DNA of 25,725 nucleotides from an uncultured Ruminococcus sp. (lineage in GTDB: Bacteria > Bacillota > Clostridia > Oscillospirales > Ruminococcaceae): NCBI GenBank assembly GCA_900556055.1, contig USNJ01000002.1, forward strand, positions 1-25,725. The letters run 5' to 3'. Position 1 is the first letter of the stretch; each line of letters begins with the position of its first letter. Below, piece by piece: positions 6,760 through 14,256 of this stretch. Made by a program: the position numbers and the translations under genes. Below the pieces are notes generated by a model that had not been told where the DNA came from, searched no databases, and saw nothing but the letters and a program-made list of their open reading frames with translations.

Positions 6760-8313
6760 TCAGACGTATTTCAGGAATATCTTGATAACTCTCGTTCCCT
6801 CGTCTGCGGAATAGTAGATGGAATTTGTTTCTATGTACGATCCGCCCATAGCTGTGTTTATCTCTTCAAGAAGGTCAAAGCCCTCGGCATTGGTGCTTTC
6901 GAGCATCTTCGTGATGACCTCTTTCGTCAGCTCGGACGATGCGCAGCGGACCTGAACGCCGTATTCCCTGTTCTTTGCTGCCTTGTACATCTCATTTTTC
7001 AGCATGATCTTCATGCCCTCGTAATCGGTCGCTACAAGTTTGTTATATACGAAATAGTTATATCTGTCGGACGCTGCCTCGGGCAGGGCATAATCATAGT
7101 GATCTATCGTTCTGAGTGTTTTTATCGTTGCGGTGTCAAGGCCGAAGTAGTCGTATCTTGCGAATTCGGGAGCGTCCTCCTTATCGGGATCGTCCCAGGT
7201 GAGGTCGATATGGTACCATTCGCCGTCGATCTTCACCATATTCCACATATGCGGCTCATTTGTCTGTCCTGTGATGCTGAGTGCGGGTATTCCCGTGAGA
7301 TTGCAAAGGCGCAGGAACGCACCCGCATAGCCCTGGCACATAGTCCGCTTATTCACAAATGCGCCGTAGACGTTGTTTTCGCCGCTCGTATCGTATGTAA
7401 CGTTCTTTATGATCTCGTCATGGAAAAGCTTTACCATATCGTAATCGCTCATTCCCGATGTGACCTTTGAGAGTATCTCCTGCGTTGCGGCATCCATATC
7501 CTTGCGCTTTTTGCGGATATTTGACGGGGTATCGGTATACCTCAGCTTCATTTTATCGGCAGGGCTTCCCGAGTAATAGAACTTGCTGTCGAGATAGAAA
7601 AGCTCTATCTCCTCATTCACCATGACCTCATAAACAACGGCGATATCATCGGGTTCGGTCGGAACGGCGAGATCAAACTGCTCGTCAAGATTTATAGCAT
7701 GGTTGTAGATATCGTCATAAAGTGCCTGCTGGTCGGCTGTCATCTTATAATATGAATACGGACGTGTGATGATAGTCTTGCCTGTGACCTTATTGACAGT
7801 CGGTGCTGCTGCCGTAACGTGGGCAGCTGTTGTTGATGCGGCTGTCGTTGTTGTCTGCGGCGCAGCTGTTGTCTGATGCGAAGTTGTCTGCGGCGGCTCC
7901 GTGTTCACTGTGACGGCTGATCCTGTCTGCGGCGCTGCGGCTTCCCCTGGTACGGCAGTCTCAGTCGGCAGTGTGGTTTCCGTTTCGGGCGGAGTGACTG
8001 TCAGCAGGAGCGTTGTCGGAGTCGTTATCGGGATAGTTGTGGTTTCTGTCCTTGTTTCGGGGCTTGTCTCGGTCTTTGTTTCGGTCGGGGCTTCCGTTTC
8101 GGGTTCAGTCTCCGTTTCGGACGGGATGACCGTTTCCTCCTCCATCTCTATCGCTGTGACCTCTGCACGGAGCGTATCGGAAGTCTCCGCAGGCACGGTC
8201 GGCAGCGGATCCTTATCGAGATCGGGTTCGTTTACCTTTCCGCATGATGCCAATATTGATGCAGTTATTACTGCTGCTGTGAGCGCAGCGGCAAATCTCT
8301 TGAACAAATTCAT
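6760..8313 (-). CDS. transglutaminase-like lipoprotein, paralogue TG2, long Thr/Glu stalk (517 aa)
   Basis: The lipobox is LASC with Cys24. A stalk of about 160 residues (25-185) is rich in Thr, Glu, Pro and Ala, with no predicted fold. The common module starts YSYYKMTADQQ near 186. The triad is Cys326 (RTMCQGYAGAF), His355 (EPHMWNMV) and Asp370 (WYHIDLTWDD). The C-terminal part starts YNYFVYNKLV near 418. Two adjacent ATGs exist (8316 and 8313); 8313 is preferred because it puts AAAGGA at a normal 5-base distance. The long stalk would place the enzyme well into or beyond the cell wall. It lies 28 bp before TG1 and about 67 bp after TG3 in the same operon. Confidence 0.9.
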   Translation of the reverse strand: MNLFKRFAAALTAAVITASILASCGKVNEPDLDKDPLPTVPAETSDTLRAEVTAIEMEEETVIPSETETEPETEAPTETKTETSPETRTETTTIPITTPTTLLLTVTPPETETTLPTETAVPGEAAAPQTGSAVTVNTEPPQTTSHQTTAAPQTTTTAASTTAAHVTAAAPTVNKVTGKTIITRPYSYYKMTADQQALYDDIYNHAINLDEQFDLAVPTEPDDIAVVYEVMVNEEIELFYLDSKFYYSGSPADKMKLRYTDTPSNIRKKRKDMDAATQEILSKVTSGMSDYDMVKLFHDEIIKNVTYDTSGENNVYGAFVNKRTMCQGYAGAFLRLCNLTGIPALSITGQTNEPHMWNMVKIDGEWYHIDLTWDDPDKEDAPEFARYDYFGLDTATIKTLRTIDHYDYALPEAASDRYNYFVYNKLVATDYEGMKIMLKNEMYKAAKNREYGVQVRCASSELTKEVITKMLESTNAEGFDLLEEINTAMGGSYIETNSIYYSADEGTRVIKIFLKYV

Positions 8314-8380
8314 CATTATCCTTTCTTATACAGGAAAGCCCTTCGGCTGTTTATTTTGAGAAACGGCAGAAATGTTCCGC

Positions 8381-9598
8381 TCAATTGTAGCAGAATGAAA
8401 TATTGATTATCATAAGGTCATCGTTTGTGCTTCTTGAATAGACTGATGATGATATGACGTTCCCGCCCGCCTGAGAATCGGCGTAGGAAATGATGCTGAA
8501 TATCTCACCGCCGCCGAACAGCCTGCTGACGGCATCGCTGTAAGCCTCGGCTGACGAAAATCTTACCTCGGCATTTGCCCTGCCCTCGGATACTGCGCTG
8601 ACTGATGCACGTCTGAGCATGGCTTTGCAGCTGCTCCAGTCCGATGCGCAGAGCTTTTCCTTCCAGAAATAGCCCTCGCTTGTGGCTGTACATTCGGGGA
8701 CATCGAGAACGTAATCCCCCTCGTCCCTGAAATGTGTTCTGCCCATTATATCGCTGTCAGGGATAAGGAAGTAGTCGTATCTCACATAAGTTTCCTTCCT
8801 TATTTTTTCGCTGGATACCACGGGATCGTCCCATGTAGCGTCGAGGTTATACCACTGTCCGCCGCATCTGACCTTGTTCCACGAATGTGAGATGCCGCTG
8901 CTTTTTCCGTCGGCAACGGTGTTTTCTATGCCTGCCATGTCGCAGAGCCATTTTATTGTTTTTGAATATCCTTCGCAGCGGATCTCATGGCTGACCATGC
9001 CGCCGTAGATATCGCCCGTATGCTCGCTGTCCTCCCAGACATAGTTATTGCTAAGGACGGTAAGATCGTGGATAGCCTTCAGCTTTTCGTAATCGGACAT
9101 ATCCTTTATGCTTTCGAGGAACGGTGCGGCTGCGGAGTTTATCTCCTCCGTCATTTTTTTGCATTCCTCGGGGGTATATTTATATCCGAGAGGAGCTTCG
9201 GTGATCTCTTTTTCAAAATCAATGACGGGTATGGACTGCGACATCCAGAAGAACTGTGCCTCCGTTCTGAATACGGCGATATACAGTCTGCGGAAATCGC
9301 CCCATTTTATCGGTTCGGGGAAATATACTGTGCTTTCGTGGTTCTCTGCTGCGTCGGCAATAAGCGTATAGAGCTGCTTATCCTTATCGGAGAGGGCATT
9401 GAAAGCATAGCCTGCGTATTTTTCTTCGGTTTCGTTATCCGTGGTTATTTCCGTTTCTGCGACAGTTGTTTCATCGGGAACGATAACCGTGATATCTTCG
9501 TCCTTCGAGCAGCCTGACATAAGCATGAGCGGCACTGCGCAGATGCATATCGCCCGCCGAAGGTCATATCGGGATAAAAAATCGTGAAAAAATCTCAT
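8381..9598 (-). CDS. transglutaminase-like lipoprotein, divergent paralogue TG3 (405 aa)
   Basis: ATG 9598 is chosen over ATG 9619 because AAGGTG precedes it and the earlier start has no ribosome site. The N-terminus has a 15-residue positive region, a hydrophobic core and lipobox LMSGC (Cys30). It has the shortest stalk of the set (about 31-61, acidic and Thr-rich). The triad is Cys208 (EIRCEGYSKTI), His238 (ISHSWNKV) and Asp253 (WYNLDATWDD). It is the most divergent of the five, with several extra cysteines in the C-terminal half and a different ending. A 215-bp gap full of hairpins separates it from TG4, unlike the other close junctions, so it may be expressed at a different level. Confidence 0.88.
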   Translation of the reverse strand: MRFFHDFLSRYDLRRAICICAVPLMLMSGCSKDEDITVIVPDETTVAETEITTDNETEEKYAGYAFNALSDKDKQLYTLIADAAENHESTVYFPEPIKWGDFRRLYIAVFRTEAQFFWMSQSIPVIDFEKEITEAPLGYKYTPEECKKMTEEINSAAAPFLESIKDMSDYEKLKAIHDLTVLSNNYVWEDSEHTGDIYGGMVSHEIRCEGYSKTIKWLCDMAGIENTVADGKSSGISHSWNKVRCGGQWYNLDATWDDPVVSSEKIRKETYVRYDYFLIPDSDIMGRTHFRDEGDYVLDVPECTATSEGYFWKEKLCASDWSSCKAMLRRASVSAVSEGRANAEVRFSSAEAYSDAVSRLFGGGEIFSIISYADSQAGGNVISSSVYSRSTNDDLMIINISFCYN

Positions 9599-9649
9599 AA
9601 CAACACCTTTTTGCGGCATTTACGTATCAATTGTTAAGGGAATCCCTAA

Positions 9650-9689
9650 ATTTCCGCCCGTGCAGGAAATTCTGCACGGGTACGGAAAT
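9650..9689. repeat. strong hairpin within a 215-bp palindrome-rich gap
   Basis: CCCGTGCAG (9657-9665) pairs exactly with CTGCACGGG (9672-9680) over a 6-nt loop. ATTTCCG (9650-9656) pairs with CGGAAAT (9683-9689) outside a 2-nt bulge, making about 16 pairs. The rest of the gap (9599-9813) holds smaller inverted repeats: GCGAA/TTCGC at 9720-9737, GAGC/GCTC at 9744-9754, and GAAACG/CGTTTC around 9793-9810. No T-tract follows the main hairpin in the direction of transcription, so a simple terminator is unlikely. It may be an RNA-processing or stability element or a small dispersed palindromic insert. No convincing promoter was seen in the gap. Confidence 0.6.
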
Positions 9690-9813
9690 CGGATAATTAT
9701 CAGGAAAAAGCTGATTAAAGCGAAGCGTTCGTTTCGCCGTTTTGAGCAACGCTCGAAAATCCGTCACTGAGAGGGTTGGGAAAAACGGCAGAAACGTATT
9801 GATCAGCGTTTCC

Positions 9814-11112
9814 TTAATATGCAAGGTCGATCTGAATGATGAGCAGAGCATCATCATTGTTTGCATAGACCTTTGCTACGGCGGAATTCTCGCCCTTGAT
9901 ATATTCGGAATAGCTTGCGAGATTTGCCTTCATAGCGTCATAAACGGACTTGTCGGAAAGACGGATCTCAACGCAGCGCTCCTTGTTGTTTGCCGCTGCC
10001 TTCAGTGCGTCCTTGAGAGCTGCTTCGGCAGAAGCCTGATCGGAGAACAGCTTGCCTGACATCTTGAAGTAGTTGTACTTGTCAGCTGTTGCGGCGGGCT
10101 GCTGGAAGTAGAGGAACTCGTCATTTCCGCCGACCTTTTCGTTGATCTTGAAGTGAGAGATATTGTGGATCTCGGAGTCCTTCACGAGGAAATACTTATG
10201 TGAGAGGTTGTTCGGAACAACGGGGTCGATGATGGGATCGTCCCATGTTGTGTCGAGGTTATACCATTCGCCGTCGAGGTTTACGAGGTTCCATGCGTGT
10301 GATGCAGTTTCGCCCGAGCCTGTGATGACCATTGAGGGGATGCCTGCCTTGTCGCAGAGGTACTGCATGGTCTTTGCATAGCCGAGGCACTGCACCTTCT
10401 TGTTCACGAGGCCGCCGTAGATGGTTCTGCTCATTTCGTCATCGCCGTCGAATGTGCAGTTCAGCACGATCCAGTCGTGGAAATAGAGCAGCTTGTCGTA
10501 ATCGGTAGAGAGCTTGTTTGCCTCAGCAACGAGAGCGTCGGCAGTCTTGTTGATCTCATCGGTCATGGACTTGATCTGATCGTTCGTAAGCGGCTGGTAA
10601 GAGATCCTGCCGTTCAGCACCTTGCCTACAACGTAGAAAAGCTGAGGCTCCTGGTTATAAACGATACCGAACACCTTTTTCCATGTAAGATCGTCAACAT
10701 TCGCATCGACCTTCCACTGCATGGTCTTTGCAGCGTCAAAGATCTTGTTGTAGAGATCCTTTTCGGAGTCGCTCAGGGTATCGTAAGCATATCTCTTGGA
10801 GATATCGACAGTAGTTGTGCCAAGCTCCTCGGTCTGAGTTGCTTCTGTTTCTGCGAATATGCTTGCGATCTCGTCATCGGAGCGTTCGTATGCGGTCTGA
10901 GTTTCGCTTTCGGAGGAGGGGATCTCATTTCCGTCGGCATCTGTTTCGGGAGCTGCTGTTGTTACGGCATTTCCGTCAGCATCTGTTTCGATAACAGTGG
11001 AGATGACGCTTACTTCCTCATCATCGCCCGATGCATCATTTTTTCCGCATGCTGTGAAAAGCATTGTTGCGGACATAAGCAGTGCAAGTGCAGCTGCGAG
11101 TTTTCTCTTCAT
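9814..11112 (-). CDS. transglutaminase-like lipoprotein, paralogue TG4 (432 aa)
   Basis: The lipobox is LFTAC with Cys22. The acidic Thr/Ser stalk (about 23-106) contains a repeated E-T-D-A-D-G-N unit (42-48 and 56-62). The common module starts YAYDTLSDSEKDLY near 108 and includes YNQEPQLFY (152-160). The triad is Cys242 (KVQCLGYAKTM), His272 (ASHAWNLV) and Asp287 (WYNLDTTWDDPI). It is clearly the sister of TG5, sharing GYAKTMQ, LCDKAGI, SMVITG, NLDTTWDDPI and the ending DLAY. GAAAGGA is nine bases before ATG 11112, and the gap to the TG5 stop is 18 bp. It is expected to be anchored outside the membrane; the substrate is unknown. Confidence 0.92.
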   Translation of the reverse strand: MKRKLAAALALLMSATMLFTACGKNDASGDDEEVSVISTVIETDADGNAVTTAAPETDADGNEIPSSESETQTAYERSDDEIASIFAETEATQTEELGTTTVDISKRYAYDTLSDSEKDLYNKIFDAAKTMQWKVDANVDDLTWKKVFGIVYNQEPQLFYVVGKVLNGRISYQPLTNDQIKSMTDEINKTADALVAEANKLSTDYDKLLYFHDWIVLNCTFDGDDEMSRTIYGGLVNKKVQCLGYAKTMQYLCDKAGIPSMVITGSGETASHAWNLVNLDGEWYNLDTTWDDPIIDPVVPNNLSHKYFLVKDSEIHNISHFKINEKVGGNDEFLYFQQPAATADKYNYFKMSGKLFSDQASAEAALKDALKAAANNKERCVEIRLSDKSVYDAMKANLASYSEYIKGENSAVAKVYANNDDALLIIQIDLAY

Positions 11113-11130
11113 TTTCTATTATCCTTTCGA

Positions 11131-12621
11131 TCAATAAGCAAGGTCAAGCTCGATAATATACATAGTTGCATCTGTACGTCCTCCGACATTTGTAACCTTG
11201 TATGTAGTATCGGCAGTCTTTGCCCAGTTTGCATATGTTGCGAGGTTCTTCTTCATTTCGAGGAATGCAGCCTCATTGGAAAGTCTTACTTCAGCAACTC
11301 TCATACCTGAGTTTGCAGCACGGAGGATCTCACTGTAAAGGATCTTCTCGCCCTCTTCCTTAGTGGATGCGAGCTTGCCGTATACAGCGAAGTAGTTGGA
11401 AGCTGTGGATGTGCATGCGGGAGGTGTGAAGAACTTGATAACTGTTCCGTTGGCAAGTGTACGCTCGTTGATGCTGAAATGAGTGATGTTGTGGATCCAT
11501 GAATCGGGAATAAGGAAGTATCTGTATCTCAGGTTGTTCTTTACAACGGGATTGATGATAGGATCGTCCCATGTTGTATCGAGGTTATAGTACGCACCGT
11601 TGCAGTAAACGATGTTCCATGCATGAGTAGCGCCCTCATCGCCAAGACCTGTGATAACCATTGAGTAGATGCCTGCCTTGTCGCAGAGGATCTGCATTGT
11701 CTTTGCATATCCTACGCACTGAAGACCGCCTGTGCAGAGTCCGCCGTATGCGCTTGAATTATATCCGCTTTCCTCAGCGAAAACGTTATTCAGAACGATG
11801 TAATCGTGAAATACTTTGAGCTTTTCAACTGTGGAGCCTTTCTGATTGGCTGTTGCAAGGAGGGAATTCATAACGGATTCCATGCTTGCCCACTTCTGAG
11901 CGATATCATTTCTGTCAGCGGAAAGGAACTTGATCCTGCCCTTGCTTCCGTCAAATGTCGAGCCGGGGTCGAGGTAGAAAAGCTGAGGCTCCTGATTATA
12001 TACCATAGCAAAGACCTTGAACCATGTATTCTGGTCAACATCGGTCTTGACGATGCCTCTGAGATTTCTTGCAGCGTCAACGATATCGGTATAGAGCTTC
12101 TGCTCTGCCGCATTCAGCTGCTGATAGCCGTATCTGTTCTGCGGAGTAACCAGAGTGGGAACAACAGGCTCTCCGTCCTCGGTAACATTTGCCTCAACGG
12201 CTGCTGTTGTGATAGTTGTTGCGGATGTTGCGGGAGCGGTCGTTGTTGCGGCTGTGGTAGTTGCAGCGGGGGCAGTTGTTGTTGCGGGAGCTGTTGTTGT
12301 TGCGGGAGCTGTTGTTGTGGCAGGAGCTGTTGTTGTGGCAGCGGTCGTTGTCTCGGCAGAGGTTTCTGTTTCGGTTTCGGTCTCAGTTTCAGTTTCTGTT
12401 TCAGACTCCTCAGTTTCCTCTTCGGTCGTTGTTGTTTCCTCAGCAGTCGTTTCGGAAGCTGTTGTGGTAGTCACTTCCCTTGTCTCTGCGGAAGAAACGG
12501 TGGTAGTCTCGGCTGTTTCAAGAGAGGGAAGCTCAGCAGAGCTGTCATCGGTGCTGCTGCAGCCTGCGAGCATGGTTCCGCACATTGCCAGAGCAAGTAA
12601 TGCGCTCAGAATTTTCTTCAT
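11131..12621 (-). CDS. transglutaminase-like lipoprotein, paralogue TG5, repeat-built stalk (496 aa)
   Basis: The lipobox is LAGC with Cys21. The stalk (22-162) has a Thr/Glu section with (ET)n at 74-87, then a tandem TTTAPA section at about 93-122. Both are low-complexity, and the second is encoded by an 18-bp DNA repeat. The common module starts RYGYQQLNAAEQKLY near 163 and has YNQEPQLFY (208-216). The triad is Cys302 (GLQCVGYAKTM), His333 (ATHAWNIV) and Asp348 (YYNLDTTWDDPI). The start ATG is only 2 nt past the stop of the CNNM gene, suggesting translational coupling; GAAAGGA lies about 14 bases upstream, inside the CNNM 3' end. It is the first and longest-stalked-but-one enzyme of the array. 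Confidence 0.92.
   Translation of the reverse strand: MKKILSALLALAMCGTMLAGCSSTDDSSAELPSLETAETTTVSSAETREVTTTTASETTAEETTTTEEETEESETETETETETETETSAETTTAATTTAPATTTAPATTTAPATTTAPAATTTAATTTAPATSATTITTAAVEANVTEDGEPVVPTLVTPQNRYGYQQLNAAEQKLYTDIVDAARNLRGIVKTDVDQNTWFKVFAMVYNQEPQLFYLDPGSTFDGSKGRIKFLSADRNDIAQKWASMESVMNSLLATANQKGSTVEKLKVFHDYIVLNNVFAEESGYNSSAYGGLCTGGLQCVGYAKTMQILCDKAGIYSMVITGLGDEGATHAWNIVYCNGAYYNLDTTWDDPIINPVVKNNLRYRYFLIPDSWIHNITHFSINERTLANGTVIKFFTPPACTSTASNYFAVYGKLASTKEEGEKILYSEILRAANSGMRVAEVRLSNEAAFLEMKKNLATYANWAKTADTTYKVTNVGGRTDATMYIIELDLAY
12257..12346 (-). repeat. 18-bp tandem repeat coding the TTTAPA stalk of TG5
   Basis: About five 18-bp units. Units 12275-12292 and 12293-12310 are identical (GTTGTTGTTGCGGGAGCT on the plus strand), and the flanking units differ by a few bases. 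Because 18 is a multiple of three, gain or loss of units would lengthen or shorten the stalk without a frameshift. A second, 6-bp-period repeat coding (ET)n lies at about 12358-12404. Confidence 0.85.
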
Positions 12622-12623
12622 GT

Positions 12624-14063
12624 TTATGTACCATTCCTTTCAGTTGATGCGGCATTTTCGCCGTCATTTTCCGTTTTTTCATCTTCGTCACGCTTTATTG
12701 TGACTTTAAGGCGGCGTATTGCCATATCCTCGGTCACAAGAGCGGCAAATTCAGCATTTTCCCATACTGCTACCGGTTTTTCGCCGTTTTCGGGGATACG
12801 TCCCCCAAGCAGGCTTACAACAAATCCGCTGACAGTATCGAAATCGTCCTCCTCGGGGATATTTATCCCGATGCTGCCTAGAGTGCGGTAAGGGTCAGCT
12901 GTTCCGTCAACGATATAAACTCCGTCGGATACTTCGACTATATCCTCAGTTTCGTTGTCGTATTCGTCCTGGATATTGCCTACGATAGCCTCGACAAGAT
13001 CCTCCGTTGTGACAATGCCCGCAGTTCCGCCGTATTCATCGGTAACGACGGCCATGCCTATATGCCGTGAGGTCAGCTCTCTGAAAACATCGTCACAGCT
13101 TCCCGATTCGGGGACATAGCAGACATCTCGCATGATGCTTTCAAGCTTAAATCCCGAAGTATCCTCGGAACCTATAAGGCAGAGCATATCCTTGACGTTT
13201 ATTATGCCGACTATCCTGTCGATCGTATCCTCATAAACGGGGATCCTTGAAAATCCCGTGCTTATGGCGGTATTCACGACATCGGAAAGGCTTGAATTCA
13301 GCTCTGCCGCAGCGATGTCAGTCCTGTGGGTCATTACATCGGAGGCAGTAAGTGCGCCGAATTCGACGATATTGTTTATCATTTCCTTCTGGCTTTCCTC
13401 AAGCACGCCGGTTTCATTGCCTGCATCGACCATCATGAGGATCTCCTCCTCGGTGACGGTATCTTTGCCGGCATCGGTAATGCCTGCCAATTTCAGTCCC
13501 GCAGACGTTATCAGTGATGATAAAGCGGAAGCGGGCTTCAGCACAGCCGTCAGCGCTTTTATCGCACGGCAGTGACGCAGGGCGAATTTCTCGGCATTTT
13601 TCCTGACGAGCTGCTTTGGCATAGTCTCGGTAAATGCGGAGATAACGAGCCATTCGGGGATAATGATAACAAGAAGAGCGCCGAGAGCAGCAAGAAAAGC
13701 TGCGGCATACGGGCTGTTTTCCCGCAGACCGCTCATCATATCCGAAAAACGGTTATAAAGCGGCGGGAAAAGTGCGGCAGCGGACAGCACAGACACGACA
13801 ATGACGGAAAGAACCCTGAAAAGAGAGAACGTCATCATTGAGGAGGGCGAGGCGGTTATTTTCATAAGAATAGCCGCGCGGCTGTCCTTTTCGGAGAGAT
13901 TTTTCAGCTTCTGGTCGTTGAATTCGGTGACTGCGGACTCACATGCGGCGAAAAACGCCTTGACTGCGAGCAGCAGGACGATAACGGTCAGAGCGGCGGT
14001 GGATCCGCCTCCCGAGAGGGCGGAGCTTATCGGATATAAAATCCGACTCCCGTCAGAATCCAT
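12624..14063 (-). CDS. CNNM/HlyC-CorC family membrane protein (DUF21 + CBS pair + CorC_HlyC)
   Basis: A 479-residue protein. The start is ATG 14063, with GAAAGGA eight bases upstream, rather than a GTG at 14096. Domain order: DUF21/CNNM transmembrane domain (about 20-200), with the family pattern FFAACESAVTEFNDQKL near 37-53 and F-T-E-T-M-P-K (144-150) on the conserved acidic-Pro-Lys motif; a CBS pair (about 240-370, with SRIPVYEDTIDRIVGIINVKD and the DEYGGTAGIVTTEDLVE block); and a C-terminal CorC_HlyC domain (about 375-455, with DGTADPY and FDTVSGF). Members move or control Mg2+ or other divalent cations and sense nucleotides through CBS. It heads the operon of transglutaminase-like lipoproteins, which is unusual company. 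The acidic Glu/Asp tail has no known role. Confidence 0.93.
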   Translation of the reverse strand: MDSDGSRILYPISSALSGGGSTAALTVIVLLLAVKAFFAACESAVTEFNDQKLKNLSEKDSRAAILMKITASPSSMMTFSLFRVLSVIVVSVLSAAALFPPLYNRFSDMMSGLRENSPYAAAFLAALGALLVIIIPEWLVISAFTETMPKQLVRKNAEKFALRHCRAIKALTAVLKPASALSSLITSAGLKLAGITDAGKDTVTEEEILMMVDAGNETGVLEESQKEMINNIVEFGALTASDVMTHRTDIAAAELNSSLSDVVNTAISTGFSRIPVYEDTIDRIVGIINVKDMLCLIGSEDTSGFKLESIMRDVCYVPESGSCDDVFRELTSRHIGMAVVTDEYGGTAGIVTTEDLVEAIVGNIQDEYDNETEDIVEVSDGVYIVDGTADPYRTLGSIGINIPEEDDFDTVSGFVVSLLGGRIPENGEKPVAVWENAEFAALVTEDMAIRRLKVTIKRDEDEKTENDGENAASTERNGT

Positions 14064-14101
14064 AATCAGCATCCTTTCAGAAATATTTTGACACACCCAT
14101 A

Positions 14102-14130
14102 ATTATATAACATTTCATTAAAAAAGTCAA
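14102..14130 (-). promoter_or_regulatory. near-consensus sigma-A promoter for the CNNM-TG operon
   Basis: On the minus strand, TTGACT (14125-14130) and TATAAT (14102-14107) are separated by exactly 17 bases. The -10 is a perfect match and the -35 differs at one base. Transcription would start near 14095, giving a leader of about 30 nt before ATG 14063. This is among the strongest promoter-like sites in the window. Confidence 0.85.
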
Positions 14131-14256
14131 TAAGAGCGCACCCATTTCACTATGGTAAATTGAACAAATCCCACTAATAAAAACAACGCAGAACAGGGGA
14201 TTTTTTCATCTGTAACCTTATTTTTCCCGTATTGTAAGATTCCTGTAACCACCTGC

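Noticed and set aside
5805..6785. 326-residue plus-strand open frame opposite TG1
   Set aside because: It has no ribosome site or recognisable domain, and it covers the triad of a clear gene on the other strand. It is a shadow of that gene.
9627..9866. 79-residue minus-strand open frame over the TG4-TG3 gap
   Set aside because: It starts inside TG4 in another frame, has no ribosome site and consists mostly of the hairpin sequences. More likely part of a repeat than a gene.
12257..12346. Regular 18-bp repeat considered as CRISPR
   Set aside because: Units are contiguous with no spacers and are read in frame as TTTAPA, so they are a coding tandem repeat.
11806..12703. Long plus-strand open frames opposite TG5, Cys/Gly-rich or Val/Ser-rich
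   Set aside because: They are the mirror of the Thr/Glu/Ala repeat stalk and biased codons. They have no ribosome sites, have repetitive composition, and the minus-strand gene has a complete catalytic triad.
14131..14256. Search for a terminator after the Ig-like protein gene
   Set aside because: It is AT-rich with T-runs and a repeated GGTTACAG on the minus strand, but no convincing stem. None claimed.
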